A DNA stretch of 64,000 nucleotides. It comes from Pedobacter hiemivivus (lineage in GTDB: Bacteria; Bacteroidota; Bacteroidia; Sphingobacteriales; Sphingobacteriaceae). The notes beneath the pieces are model-generated. The model was given only the letters and a program-made list of their open reading frames with translations, was not told the origin of the DNA and made no database searches. Where the stretch lies: positions 118,990 to 182,989 of the forward strand of contig NZ_SJSM01000011.1 of the NCBI RefSeq assembly GCF_004331685.1, written 5' to 3'. The translations under genes and the position numbers were made by a program. Each line of letters begins with the position of its first letter. Positions within the stretch are counted from its first letter, which is position 1. This document shows, one piece after another, positions 18,044 to 26,648 of this stretch.

Positions 18044-18946
18044 ATGGAACAGAATTGGCCAATACTTTCTTATGAAAAGGGAAAGTCTACCTATGAAACT
18101 GTGCAACTGTGGTCGCAGATTGTTGGAAAAATAAAACTTGAAGTTCTTCCCTGGGTAAATCATTCCTGGCATATTGCACTGCAGATTACTGCTACTGGCT
18201 TAACCACAGGGTCGATGCGGTATAATGATCAAAACTTTCAGATAGATTTTGATTTTACTGTACATCAGTTAAAAATTATAACCAGCAACGGGGAAACCCG
18301 ACAATTTGATTTACATGGAATTTCTGTTGCTGGTTTTTATAAGAAAATTTTCGAAGTGCTAACAGATTTGAAAATCGATGTAACGATCAAACCTATTCCC
18401 GTAGAACTGGCTGATCCTATACCTTTCGAACAGGATAAGATTCATGCTAGCTATGAGGACGAGCAGATTATCGCTTTTCATAAGGCTTTGTTAAATATGC
18501 AGGATGTTTTTATGAAATTCAGGGCTGAATTTAGAGGGAAATGTAGCCCTATTCACTTTTTTTGGGGGAGTTTTGACTTAGCACTATCTTTTTTTTCTGG
18601 TCGCACAGCGCCGAAGCATCCAGGGGGAGTACCCGGTATGCCTAATTGGGTTGCAGAAGATGCATATTGTAGAGAGGTAAGTAGTTCAGGCTTTTGGACG
18701 GGTGGAGGGGGGGTGAATGAAGCCGCTTTTTATTGTTATTTATACCCCGAGCCTGAGGGTTACAAGAACGCAAAAGTTAAACCCGACGAAGCCTATTATC
18801 ACCAAACATTAGGTGAGTTTATTTTGCCTTATTCAGCTGTACAATCCGCAGAAAAGCCAAGTGATAAATTAATTGAATTCTTACACAGTACTTATAATAT
18901 TGGCGCCAATTTGGCGAAATGGGATAGAGCATCGCTGGAATATTAA
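18044..18946 (+). CDS. DUF5996 family protein
   Basis: The protein starts MEQNWPILSYEKGKSTYETV and continues QLWSQIVGKIKLEVLPWVNH, which, with the later block SPIHFFWGSFDLALSFFSGR and GGGGVNEAAFYCYLYPEP, matches what I know of the DUF5996 family. At 300 residues it is full length and has no signal peptide or membrane segment, so it is cytoplasmic. Conserved histidines and tryptophans suggest a binding pocket, but no activity is known. The gene lies 69 bp after the YdcF-type gene and ends 1 bp from the convergent zinc-finger gene. Confidence 0.8.
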   Translation: MEQNWPILSYEKGKSTYETVQLWSQIVGKIKLEVLPWVNHSWHIALQITATGLTTGSMRYNDQNFQIDFDFTVHQLKIITSNGETRQFDLHGISVAGFYKKIFEVLTDLKIDVTIKPIPVELADPIPFEQDKIHASYEDEQIIAFHKALLNMQDVFMKFRAEFRGKCSPIHFFWGSFDLALSFFSGRTAPKHPGGVPGMPNWVAEDAYCREVSSSGFWTGGGGVNEAAFYCYLYPEPEGYKNAKVKPDEAYYHQTLGEFILPYSAVQSAEKPSDKLIEFLHSTYNIGANLAKWDRASLEY

Positions 18947-18947
18947 T

Positions 18948-19220
18948 TTAATAATCTGCAAAAACTTCATCTTTATAACACCATAACCACCTTTCGCCAG
19001 GCATAGCGGAGCTCACAACTGGATGTTGTGTGGCATGGTAATGCTTTGTCATGTGCGTATTGGGGGAGTCGTCACAGCATAATGTCATACCACAAGTTTG
19101 ACAAGTTCGTAAATGAACCCAAGTGCTATTTGTTTTAATGCATTCTTCGCAAATGAGTTCTTTGGGCAACTTTAACGCTTTAATATCCTTGATATGTTCG
19201 CAAATTTGATCGTTTTCCAT
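18948..19220 (-). CDS. Stand-alone UBP-type zinc finger protein
   Basis: This 90-residue protein is almost entirely one UBP zinc finger. The ligand pattern is clear: C7xH9, C24xxC27, W34, C40xxC43, C48, H56, H60 and H66-P67. In eukaryotes this domain, found in USP5 and HDAC6, binds the free C-terminal Gly-Gly of ubiquitin. Single-domain bacterial versions exist but have no known ligand. It is on the same strand as, and 163 bp downstream of, the operon that starts with an E1-like protein. Whether it is co-transcribed is uncertain. No signal peptide, so cytoplasmic. Confidence 0.88.
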   Translation of the reverse strand: MENDQICEHIKDIKALKLPKELICEECIKTNSTWVHLRTCQTCGMTLCCDDSPNTHMTKHYHATQHPVVSSAMPGERWLWCYKDEVFADY

Positions 19221-19383
19221 GATAAGACTACAACTTTCATAACACTATGTTTTGAGGTTGTGTTAGTTGTAAACTTATTTTACAGTTTGAATCCACGATG
19301 AAAACAATCATATTATTCCAACTTACAAGTGTTATTGCATGGACTTTGAGCCAGTAGGTTTGGGGAAATAGCTGTAAAGCGCT

Positions 19384-19794
19384 CTATGAAGGTAAATGTT
19401 TCTTCAAAACTTCCGCAAGTTCTTTAGGTAATAGGGGTTTCTTTAGCAATTTAACAACATGTTGACTTGCTTCAGCTCTTTTGATATCTCCAAAATCAAG
19501 TGTCGAAGAAAGCATCGCAATTGTGCAATTTCCCGTTAGCCGCTTGGGAAGATTCTTGTAAACTTCTAAAAATTCGAAGCCATCCATATCCGGCATTTGT
19601 ATATCCAGCAATATAAAATCCGGTAATTTACCATCATTGTTTAAGGTTTGCTGAAGGTAATTCAGCGCCTCATCTGCCGATAGACAAGTAACGATTTCCT
19701 CAAAGAAGTTCGATATTTTTATGATTTTAGAATTGATCTTTAAATCAACATCGTTGTCATCTATTAATAAAACTGTTTTGTGACTATTTAGCAT
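19384..19794 (-). CDS. Single-domain response regulator
   Basis: A complete receiver domain and nothing else (136 residues): acidic pair D12/D13 (LLIDDNDVD), phosphoacceptor D64 in FILLDIQMPDMDGFEF, and the late lysine K119 in LLKKPLLPKEL. Without an output domain it should act by protein-protein contact or as a phosphate sink. It is the last gene of the five-gene operon beginning with the ThiF-nitroreductase. Its start overlaps the stop of the upstream hybrid kinase by 11 bp, so the two are translationally coupled. Confidence 0.93.
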   Translation of the reverse strand: MLNSHKTVLLIDDNDVDLKINSKIIKISNFFEEIVTCLSADEALNYLQQTLNNDGKLPDFILLDIQMPDMDGFEFLEVYKNLPKRLTGNCTIAMLSSTLDFGDIKRAEASQHVVKLLKKPLLPKELAEVLKKHLPS

Positions 19795-20863
19795 TGGGAA
19801 TGGTTATTTTAAAGGTGGTGCCTTCAGCTGGATCAGAACTTACAGTGATTTTTCCATTAATCTTATTCAACGCCTCTTTGACAATAAATAAGCCTAATCC
19901 GCTGCCCTGATTCACTTTACTCTTGAAGAATTGAGTGAAAATCTTTTCCAGGTGCTCATTCAAAATACCCATCCCATTATCAATGATGGAGATTTCAACT
20001 TGCTCTCTTCTAACATTAACATTCACACTTACCCTTTTGTTTACTTCGGTTTCTTTCTGATATTTTATTGCATTGGAGATCAGGTTACCCAAGATCACCT
20101 CAATTCTAAAAACATCGCCATAAAACTCTTCGTTCTGATGAATATCTACACTAAAGGTGGTTTCGTGATCAGCATAAGTATATAATTCAACCAATTCAGG
20201 TACCAACTTATGAAAGTCAATGGCCGTGTTTTCTGAAATGGTTTTATTGTTTTTATAGTATTGAAGCGTTTTCTGAATGTAGTAATCCAACTTATTAGAG
20301 CAGGTTTCTATTAAGCTCCAATATTCACCACTGGAGTTGTAAAGCCCTTCCATTTTAACTAGATTAACAATACCCATGGACGAAACAAGGGGAGCCCTTA
20401 ATTCATGGGAAATACTATATATAAATCTGTTCAGTTCATCATTGGTCTTTTCCAGCTCAGCAACTTTGTTTCTAAGGTCAATTTTGGCCTTATAAGCATC
20501 GTAAGCATTTTTGATGGAATTGTGCAGTTCCAGATCATTCCAAGGCTTGGTGATATACCTGTAGATATCGCCATGGTTAATCGCATCAGCAAGCGCTTCA
20601 ATATCAGTATAACCAGTGAGCAATATCCTTATTGGATCAGGGTAGGTGTCTGTAATGCTTTTAAAAAACTCTACACCCGTAGTCCCCGGCATTTTTTGAT
20701 CGGCCAGAATAACTTGTATCGAAATGTTTTGTAATACTTTTAAACCTTCAGCGGCTGATATGGCCGTATAGATTTCATACTGTCGCCTAAAACTCGCTTT
20801 AAAAGCCTGAAGATTATTTTCCTCATCATCAATATATAGAACTCTTACATTGGGTGCACTCAT
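19784..20863 (-). CDS. Receiver-histidine kinase hybrid
   Basis: The N-terminal receiver (about 1-125) has D12/D13, phosphoacceptor D55 in VILADQKMPGTTG, T83 and K106. A short coiled linker leads to a HisKA domain with H153 in YSISHELRAPL and a HATPase domain (about 245-357) with ISIIDNGMGI and GSGLGLFIV. There is no membrane segment, so this is a cytoplasmic kinase that is itself switched by phosphorylation. The receiver is very like the lone receiver at 26167-26622 (shared PDPIR..LTGYTDI and AIN.G..YRYI.KPW). It starts 13 bp after the 7TM kinase gene, which probably signals to it. Confidence 0.93.
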   Translation of the reverse strand: MSAPNVRVLYIDDEENNLQAFKASFRRQYEIYTAISAAEGLKVLQNISIQVILADQKMPGTTGVEFFKSITDTYPDPIRILLTGYTDIEALADAINHGDIYRYITKPWNDLELHNSIKNAYDAYKAKIDLRNKVAELEKTNDELNRFIYSISHELRAPLVSSMGIVNLVKMEGLYNSSGEYWSLIETCSNKLDYYIQKTLQYYKNNKTISENTAIDFHKLVPELVELYTYADHETTFSVDIHQNEEFYGDVFRIEVILGNLISNAIKYQKETEVNKRVSVNVNVRREQVEISIIDNGMGILNEHLEKIFTQFFKSKVNQGSGLGLFIVKEALNKINGKITVSSDPAEGTTFKITIPNAK

Positions 20864-20876
20864 AGTACGCTTTTGC

Positions 20877-23033
20877 TTATTGTGTATTAACAGGTAATGT
20901 AATGATGAATTCTGTTCCTTTATCTACTTCGGATATCACATCGATATGACCTTTATGTTTCTCAATTATACTAAAAACAATTGATAAACCTAAACCCGTT
21001 CCTTCTCCAACTTCTTTGGTGGTAAAAAAAGGTTCAAATATCTTGTGTTTAACCTCATCGGTCATACCCGTACCGGTATCTTTGATGCTAATTTTAACCC
21101 CGGCATCCTCGTACCAGGTTTTTATGGTGAGTTGCTCTTCTTTCCGGTCTTTTCCGTTAGATTTAATCGCTTGTATAGCGTTGGATATCAGGTTCATGAA
21201 TACCTGGTTTATTTTACCTGGCAGACATTCAATTTTAGGTAAATTCCCAAATTCTCTGTATACCTTAAGGTTATCCGGCATTGTATTTTTTACCAAAACC
21301 AAGGTAGATTGTAAGCCTTCATTTAGGTCAATCGGTTTTAAATCATCTTCGTCCAAACGGCTAAAGTTTCTTAAACTTCTGATGATTTCTGCTGTTCTTT
21401 TCGCCCCATCAGAAATACCGGTCAACAGCGATTCGATCTCATTGTTTATAAAGGCGAGGTCAATTTGGTTTTTAAAAGCATCAATTTCTTTAATTTGCTC
21501 AACCACATCCAACGAATAATCGATCTGCTCATAACGATTGATGATTTCTTTTAAATCGTCTATATCAAGCTGTAATGGCTTAATGTTTGACGTTACAAAG
21601 TTAATCGGGTTGTTGATCTCGTGTGCAATACCGGCCGTTAACTGTCCCAATGCAGCCATCTTCTCAGCATCTACCAACTGCGACTGTGCAGCCTTCAGGT
21701 TACTCAAAGCATGATTAAGATTGGCATTGGTTTCTTGTAAGGCTTCAGTTCTTTCATTTACTTTTTTCTCCAATTCAATGTTTTGTTGGAGTATCAGTTG
21801 CTCATTTTCTTTAGAGATCAGGAGTGCACGTTTCTGAGCAATCTCGTTCTCTTTCTTAAAGAAGTTAATCTTATCTGCCAGGGCAAAAGAAAGAAGCATA
21901 ACCTCTATTACAGAAGTAAATTGAACAGAATAATTGGTGTATGTATTGTAGGGTAATACCTCGTAATCCTTAAGGATGAAAATCATCATTCCAAAAAATA
22001 AGAACGACCAGGATGCCAGATAGTATCCTGCCGGTTTAAATTTTTTATGAAAAAAAGACTGGTAGGCTGTGTAAGTTCCAATGATAGACCCTGCCAAAAT
22101 AAGCACCTGCATACCTGTAAAAGAGGTGTGTTTAAATCCGAACAACAGAATAACCGTGTTGATTACGGACAGTGTGAGCAGGATGTTGATGATGCGATGA
22201 CTTTTTGGTGCATTTACCCTCGTGTTGAGAAACGACTGCGTAAAAAGTATAGACGCAATAAGCCCCAGATTGGCAAAAAGGATAACCGCGATATTGTCAA
22301 ACCAGGCATAATCTATTAAAAAATACTTGGTGAAATAGCCTTGTAAGGTCACCTGAGTTGCCCAGGTAAAGATGATGCAAAAAATATAGTTGAGGTAACT
22401 ACTGTCCTTAATACTAAAGTACAGAAATAGGTTATAAGCAAACATGATGATCATGATGCCCGTATATATTCCAAAGAATATATCTCTTTTTGCAAAAATG
22501 TTATCAAATTCAATTTTTGCGGCTACGTAAACTGGAGCAATAATAACTTCATCAGAATACAATTTGATGTATATTTCAGGATCCAGATCAACCACTGATC
22601 GTGGTATAACATAACTTCTGGTATTTCCTGGGAAATCAAAACTGGCAACGGTACTATGCTTCTGACCTGCAATTTGATGAATGACATGGTTGTCCTTCAC
22701 AAAGTAGATGTCGGCAATTTCCAATCTCGCCTGATCGATCAAAATACTCGGATCAGCAACAGATTTCTTGATGTTTGGGAAGTCAGCTTTTAGCCAGACA
22801 GTTTTATCTATTTTACCAAAATTGATAAAGGGAGCATCTAATCTCTTAAACTCTCCCTGCGCCTTCATCACCCAATTTATAGTGGCCTTGTCTGGGAAAT
22901 TAATTAAAATACTAGCGTGTTCCGTTAAATTAAATAAAGAATCTCTGCTGTCTCTAAACGAGGCCTTGGTAAAAAAAGTACAGCATAAAAAGAAAATAAG
23001 GAAAACTAATTTCTTGCAAGTACTTTTTATCAT
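20877..23033 (-). CDS. 7TM (7TMR-DISM) membrane histidine kinase
   Basis: A signal peptide (about 1-24) is followed by an extracytoplasmic domain of about 160 residues of the DISMED2 type (DKTVWLKADF and the SFDFPGNTRSYVIP block). Then comes a block of seven membrane segments (about 185-390), a coiled coil (about 392-455), a HisKA domain with H471 (GIAHEINNPINF), and a HATPase domain with the N box NLISNAIQAI, DTGTGM and GEGTGLGLSI. At 718 residues it is complete. The outer domain would bind a small ligand in the periplasm and the kinase would pass the signal to the receivers encoded next to it. Its start overlaps the stop of the acyltransferase gene by 4 bp. Confidence 0.93.
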   Translation of the reverse strand: MIKSTCKKLVFLIFFLCCTFFTKASFRDSRDSLFNLTEHASILINFPDKATINWVMKAQGEFKRLDAPFINFGKIDKTVWLKADFPNIKKSVADPSILIDQARLEIADIYFVKDNHVIHQIAGQKHSTVASFDFPGNTRSYVIPRSVVDLDPEIYIKLYSDEVIIAPVYVAAKIEFDNIFAKRDIFFGIYTGIMIIMFAYNLFLYFSIKDSSYLNYIFCIIFTWATQVTLQGYFTKYFLIDYAWFDNIAVILFANLGLIASILFTQSFLNTRVNAPKSHRIINILLTLSVINTVILLFGFKHTSFTGMQVLILAGSIIGTYTAYQSFFHKKFKPAGYYLASWSFLFFGMMIFILKDYEVLPYNTYTNYSVQFTSVIEVMLLSFALADKINFFKKENEIAQKRALLISKENEQLILQQNIELEKKVNERTEALQETNANLNHALSNLKAAQSQLVDAEKMAALGQLTAGIAHEINNPINFVTSNIKPLQLDIDDLKEIINRYEQIDYSLDVVEQIKEIDAFKNQIDLAFINNEIESLLTGISDGAKRTAEIIRSLRNFSRLDEDDLKPIDLNEGLQSTLVLVKNTMPDNLKVYREFGNLPKIECLPGKINQVFMNLISNAIQAIKSNGKDRKEEQLTIKTWYEDAGVKISIKDTGTGMTDEVKHKIFEPFFTTKEVGEGTGLGLSIVFSIIEKHKGHIDVISEVDKGTEFIITLPVNTQ

Positions 23034-23746
23034 AAAACTATATCAATATGCATGTCAATAAAGCCATCATTTGTTTTGTTTGGGATAGGGATGGTTTGTT
23101 TTGGATTCTTTCTCAAAGCCATTACAAAATCATGAGAATCCTGAGTTGCAGTCGGTAAGGTATCTAATTCGTCATTCAAAACAACGGTAGCGGTAAGATC
23201 CTCTTTAGGATAATAAAACTTCCCATTGATACCAATCTCCTTAACTACCCTAAAACCACCTCTAACAGCATTTCTGTAGGTCGCAGGAGCGGTGAGGCCA
23301 AATAATGATTGTAAACCGATCAGGCTTGATAAGGCAACAGTAATTTGGCTCAACACCCAACTACCAACACCCAATCCTGCAATTTCCCATGAGTTCCATA
23401 CGCCGCAAAGCTCTCCGGTTCCTTTGGCAACCCTGTCGGCCACCATACCATATATCCGGTCATCCATATCGCCAACAGCGCCCTCAATAGGAAGTGGGGT
23501 AATTCCATCAGCAACATGAACCCTACTGCCAGCTAATGCTTTTCCATCCTCCTCAGCACTTACAATAACTACATAAACACCCGGGTTAAGTACCCAGTCT
23601 ATTTTTGCAGAGGTAATTTTCGTAATTCCAAATATTTCTAATACATGCGTGTGCCCTTCAATAAATTTCATACAAGCCGCACGATTATCTACGGCTCTAA
23701 ACGCTTTAAAATAAAGCTTGGTGATCTGCGGTCTATGCTGTTCCAA
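23030..23746 (-). CDS. Putative GNAT-fold acyltransferase
   Basis: The 238-residue protein shows the GNAT order of elements. There is a strand with ALAGSRVHVADGITPLPIEG near 70-90, then ELCGVWNSWEIAGLGVGSWV near 111-130 as strand 4 plus the acyl-CoA phosphate loop (AGLGVG). SSLIGLQSLFGLTAPATYRN (about 140-160) follows, and GGFRVVKEIG...YYPKEDL is the end of the fold. The layout, with a conserved R-H/V strand and a YYP element, recalls the N-acyl amino acid synthase (FeeM) and acyl-homoserine-lactone synthase type of GNAT; this is pattern recognition, not proof. It overlaps the ThiF-nitroreductase gene by 14 bp and the 7TM kinase gene by 4 bp, so it is firmly part of this operon. Confidence 0.7.
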   Translation of the reverse strand: MEQHRPQITKLYFKAFRAVDNRAACMKFIEGHTHVLEIFGITKITSAKIDWVLNPGVYVVIVSAEEDGKALAGSRVHVADGITPLPIEGAVGDMDDRIYGMVADRVAKGTGELCGVWNSWEIAGLGVGSWVLSQITVALSSLIGLQSLFGLTAPATYRNAVRGGFRVVKEIGINGKFYYPKEDLTATVVLNDELDTLPTATQDSHDFVMALRKNPKQTIPIPNKTNDGFIDMHIDIVL

Positions 23747-26048
23747 TGGATAAAGTTTTATTTAAGGGTTTTCTAATTGTACGTTGAGGTGATGATTCTG
23801 CTTTAAATATTCTAAACATGAATATTTCTGCAATATTATCAGTTATTTTAAATAAATGCTTTAATTTTTGATGTAAATTGAAAATTTGCTTTCTACTTTC
23901 TTCAGGAAGGTCATTTAATTCCTGAATATTATTCTTGTAAAAGAAAATTAAAGGAACATTTACGGGGTGAATTTGATAGCCTAATGCTGTGGCGGCGAGC
24001 CACAGTTTTTCAACCGCCATGCCTCCTTTTAAGTAATCGAGGGGACTGTGTTGCGGTAAAGTAATTAAGCCAATAGCGGGGGATGATTGGAATTGCTTTA
24101 AGGCAAGGTATTTAAAGGCGTTACCGCCTTTTATCTTTTTTAGAAATTCAACAGCTCTTTCGTCTTTCATCAGCCTTAAACCAATCTGATCCTGATTGCT
24201 TAAGTCGAGGGTATTTATTCCAATACCATCCGCTGTTTCCAGAATTTGCTCTTGATTCCAGCGCATTTCTTTTTTTATAAAATCTTCGTGTGCCGCGGGA
24301 GTAAACATACGTAGTAGATCGGCTTGGCCTGATATATCACCCAATACAGTTTTATCTTCAGCAGCAGTAAGCCAATGTAAACCAATTTCTTTGGTCTCAA
24401 TAATCGCTTTTAGCTGGTCCAGATCAGCAATGTTCGCTTCCTGTGCCATACCAAGCTTTCTGTTGGTATGTCTTTCTGATATTTGTGCAGCAAGGTTTTT
24501 CTCGCCCTCGCTCAGCACATGCTTTCCTTTAAAATTGAAAAAGGCAATATGATCAGGGAAAAGCTCAGGTGTAAAACTCCATTCCACACCCAGTTCATTT
24601 ACAGCAGCCTCCAATAGTAAGTTTTCTATAGAAGCACCTAAAGAAGCATAAGAAGAAATGTAATCAGGGTCTAAATAGGCGCCAGATACTCCTTTATTTA
24701 AAAACAGGTGTAAAGTTCCGTTTTTATAATGCCAGTGCCATGGCTGATTATTTCCTCCTGAAGGTGCTTTACCTGCTGAAGCGATCAATTTATGAATGAG
24801 CACATCTGAGATGGGATCACCTTTCGTATCCTCACCAATTTGATGAGTTGATAAATAAGTATTCAGCTCCGAAGGATCTAACTGCTTATTGCGAGGCTCT
24901 TCGATTGGTTCTGGGCTAGGTACCTCATCTGCAATTAATTCATCTATATCAATGAAAAATCTGCCTGATATTTTTAAGCTACCTAATAAAATTTTTCTGG
25001 AAAGGTCGGCCGTAATTCCACCACCGTAAGTAACGGCACTGGCCAGCTGAGGCCAGGTAGATATGGTGCTCATAATTTCAACCGCTGAAGCTTTCATTCT
25101 TGGAGATAAAGTTTCAATTCCAGTTACCGGAGCAATATAGGGTACTTTCTCATCCAGTGTTTTAAGCGTTTTAAAAACGCTCATATCTATATGTTCTACG
25201 AATCCATGTAAAACAGGTCTTTCAGGCTCAAGGTCAAATCTTTCAATATCAATCGTACATCTGTCGCTACCCTCCATTAAAACGGGAATACCTAATGCTT
25301 TAGCTTTTTCTCTCGCACTGATCTTTACATCAAAACTATCACACTCATCAATTAAAAGATCAAGTGTCCCATTTTCAGTTAGGAAAGCATCAATGTTTTC
25401 ATCAGTAATGCCCTCATGGAAACAAATTACTTTTAAAAAAGGGTCAAGCTCGGCAATTTCTCTGGCCACGATAACCGTCTTTTGCAACTGTATATTATGG
25501 ATGCCAGTTCTGATGCGGTTTAAATTGGAAAGATCAAGCTCATCAAAGTCGGCAATACGCAATTCTCCGAAACCCCGCTCTATGGCTAAGGTTAAAGAAA
25601 CCGACTGTCCAACCGACAATCCCATAACACCTATTTTCTTTTGCGAAAGTAGCGTTTGTTCTTCTGCCGTAATCTTATGCTTATTTCTATTGGTACGTAC
25701 AACCACAAATTCCTCTTCATCAAGAAGGTGAACTAATTTTTCGGCCCATGGATAATAGACCCATATTCCGTAATCAAATAATGGGGTTGAGCCGCGGTGA
25801 TTTTCAGCTACTTTTTTCAGTTCAGTAGGGGGGATTCCGGGCTTTAAACATTTAATGAGTTCTTCGATTTGAGACTCAATACAATCAAAAATCTGAATAT
25901 GTGGTTTATTAGCTAAAAGATCAGCTAAATTTTGTTTTTCGGTACTGTTTTTGGTGTTAAATAATACAGGCTTGTAGAGAGTGTTTAATTGTTTCGTATT
26001 GTTAATTTGGGCTTCAAAATTTAAAATAGGATGAGCTTGAGACTGCAT
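23733..26048 (-). CDS. E1-like (ThiF) adenylyltransferase fused to nitroreductase (Rv1355c/MoeY-like)
   Basis: Residues 1-135 form an N-terminal helical region. Residues 136-345 are an E1-like domain: nucleotide loop GVMGLSVGQS (140-149), D167/D169 with SNLNR (174-178), K190, and IDECDSFD (233-240). A proline/glutamate-rich linker (about 372-400) joins a nitroreductase-fold domain (about 413-745) with the FMN-binding start APSGGNNQPWHW (428-439). The same fusion is known from Mycobacterium Rv1355c, also called MoeY. The first part should adenylate a carboxylate and the second should oxidise or reduce the product with FMN. No conserved CxxC zinc site or obvious thioester cysteine is seen. It is the first gene of the operon; no ubiquitin-like substrate gene is nearby. 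Confidence 0.88.
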   Translation of the reverse strand: MQSQAHPILNFEAQINNTKQLNTLYKPVLFNTKNSTEKQNLADLLANKPHIQIFDCIESQIEELIKCLKPGIPPTELKKVAENHRGSTPLFDYGIWVYYPWAEKLVHLLDEEEFVVVRTNRNKHKITAEEQTLLSQKKIGVMGLSVGQSVSLTLAIERGFGELRIADFDELDLSNLNRIRTGIHNIQLQKTVIVAREIAELDPFLKVICFHEGITDENIDAFLTENGTLDLLIDECDSFDVKISAREKAKALGIPVLMEGSDRCTIDIERFDLEPERPVLHGFVEHIDMSVFKTLKTLDEKVPYIAPVTGIETLSPRMKASAVEIMSTISTWPQLASAVTYGGGITADLSRKILLGSLKISGRFFIDIDELIADEVPSPEPIEEPRNKQLDPSELNTYLSTHQIGEDTKGDPISDVLIHKLIASAGKAPSGGNNQPWHWHYKNGTLHLFLNKGVSGAYLDPDYISSYASLGASIENLLLEAAVNELGVEWSFTPELFPDHIAFFNFKGKHVLSEGEKNLAAQISERHTNRKLGMAQEANIADLDQLKAIIETKEIGLHWLTAAEDKTVLGDISGQADLLRMFTPAAHEDFIKKEMRWNQEQILETADGIGINTLDLSNQDQIGLRLMKDERAVEFLKKIKGGNAFKYLALKQFQSSPAIGLITLPQHSPLDYLKGGMAVEKLWLAATALGYQIHPVNVPLIFFYKNNIQELNDLPEESRKQIFNLHQKLKHLFKITDNIAEIFMFRIFKAESSPQRTIRKPLNKTLSIGTA

Positions 26049-26166
26049 TTTTTTAATATATGTATGCTATAAAAATAAAAAAAAATAGGTAAATTATTGA
26101 AAGAACTAAAAATAGGCTTTTAAGAGTAATAATAAAAAAGTATTTTTAACTTTTATTTCCAGACAA

Positions 26167-26622
26167 ATGAATGTGAATATCCTGTATGTTGATGACGAAC
26201 CTCATAATTTAAGTGCGTTTAAGGCCACTTATAGAAGGTTGTATAATATTTTTACCGCGGAATCTGCAGATGAAGGCAGAGTTATTTTAGATAAGGAAGA
26301 AATTCATGTGATCATTACCGACCAGAGGATGCCTAAAACTACTGGGGTTGAGTTTTTGGCTTCCATTTTAGAGAAGCATCCCGACCCAATTCGGATGATC
26401 CTTACTGGATATACAGACATTGATGCCGTAATTGATGCCATTAATAAAGGACAGGTATATCGCTATATTCAGAAACCCTGGATGGAAGCGGATTTAAAGA
26501 TCAATATCGAAAAAGCGTATGAAATATATATGCTTAGAAAAGAGAATAGAGATCTTACTGCAAAATTATTATTGGCAAATCAACAACTTGAATTTTTATT
26601 AAGGCAAAATCTGTTATCTTAG
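26167..26622 (+). CDS. Single-domain response regulator, divergent from the ThiF operon
   Basis: A receiver domain with D9/D10 (NILYVDDEPHN), phosphoacceptor D52 (VIITDQRMPKTTG), T80 (MILTGYTD) and K103 (YIQKPW), followed by about 25 residues of coiled helix. It lacks an HD-GYP or DNA-binding output, though this receiver type is common in RpfG-like proteins. It is closely similar to the receiver of the hybrid kinase at 19784-20863, so one probably arose from the other by duplication. It is divergent from the ThiF-nitroreductase gene with 118 bp between them, and 26 bp upstream of the PKD surface protein. Confidence 0.92.
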   Translation: MNVNILYVDDEPHNLSAFKATYRRLYNIFTAESADEGRVILDKEEIHVIITDQRMPKTTGVEFLASILEKHPDPIRMILTGYTDIDAVIDAINKGQVYRYIQKPWMEADLKINIEKAYEIYMLRKENRDLTAKLLLANQQLEFLLRQNLLS

Positions 26623-26648
26623 TTATCCTAAAGGGGTAACTAAGTAAT

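Noticed and set aside
19298..19357. Short plus-strand frame MKTIILFQLTSVIAWTLSQ that looks like a signal peptide
   Set aside because: Only 19 codons before a stop, no further protein and no promoter seen; most likely chance or a decayed fragment.
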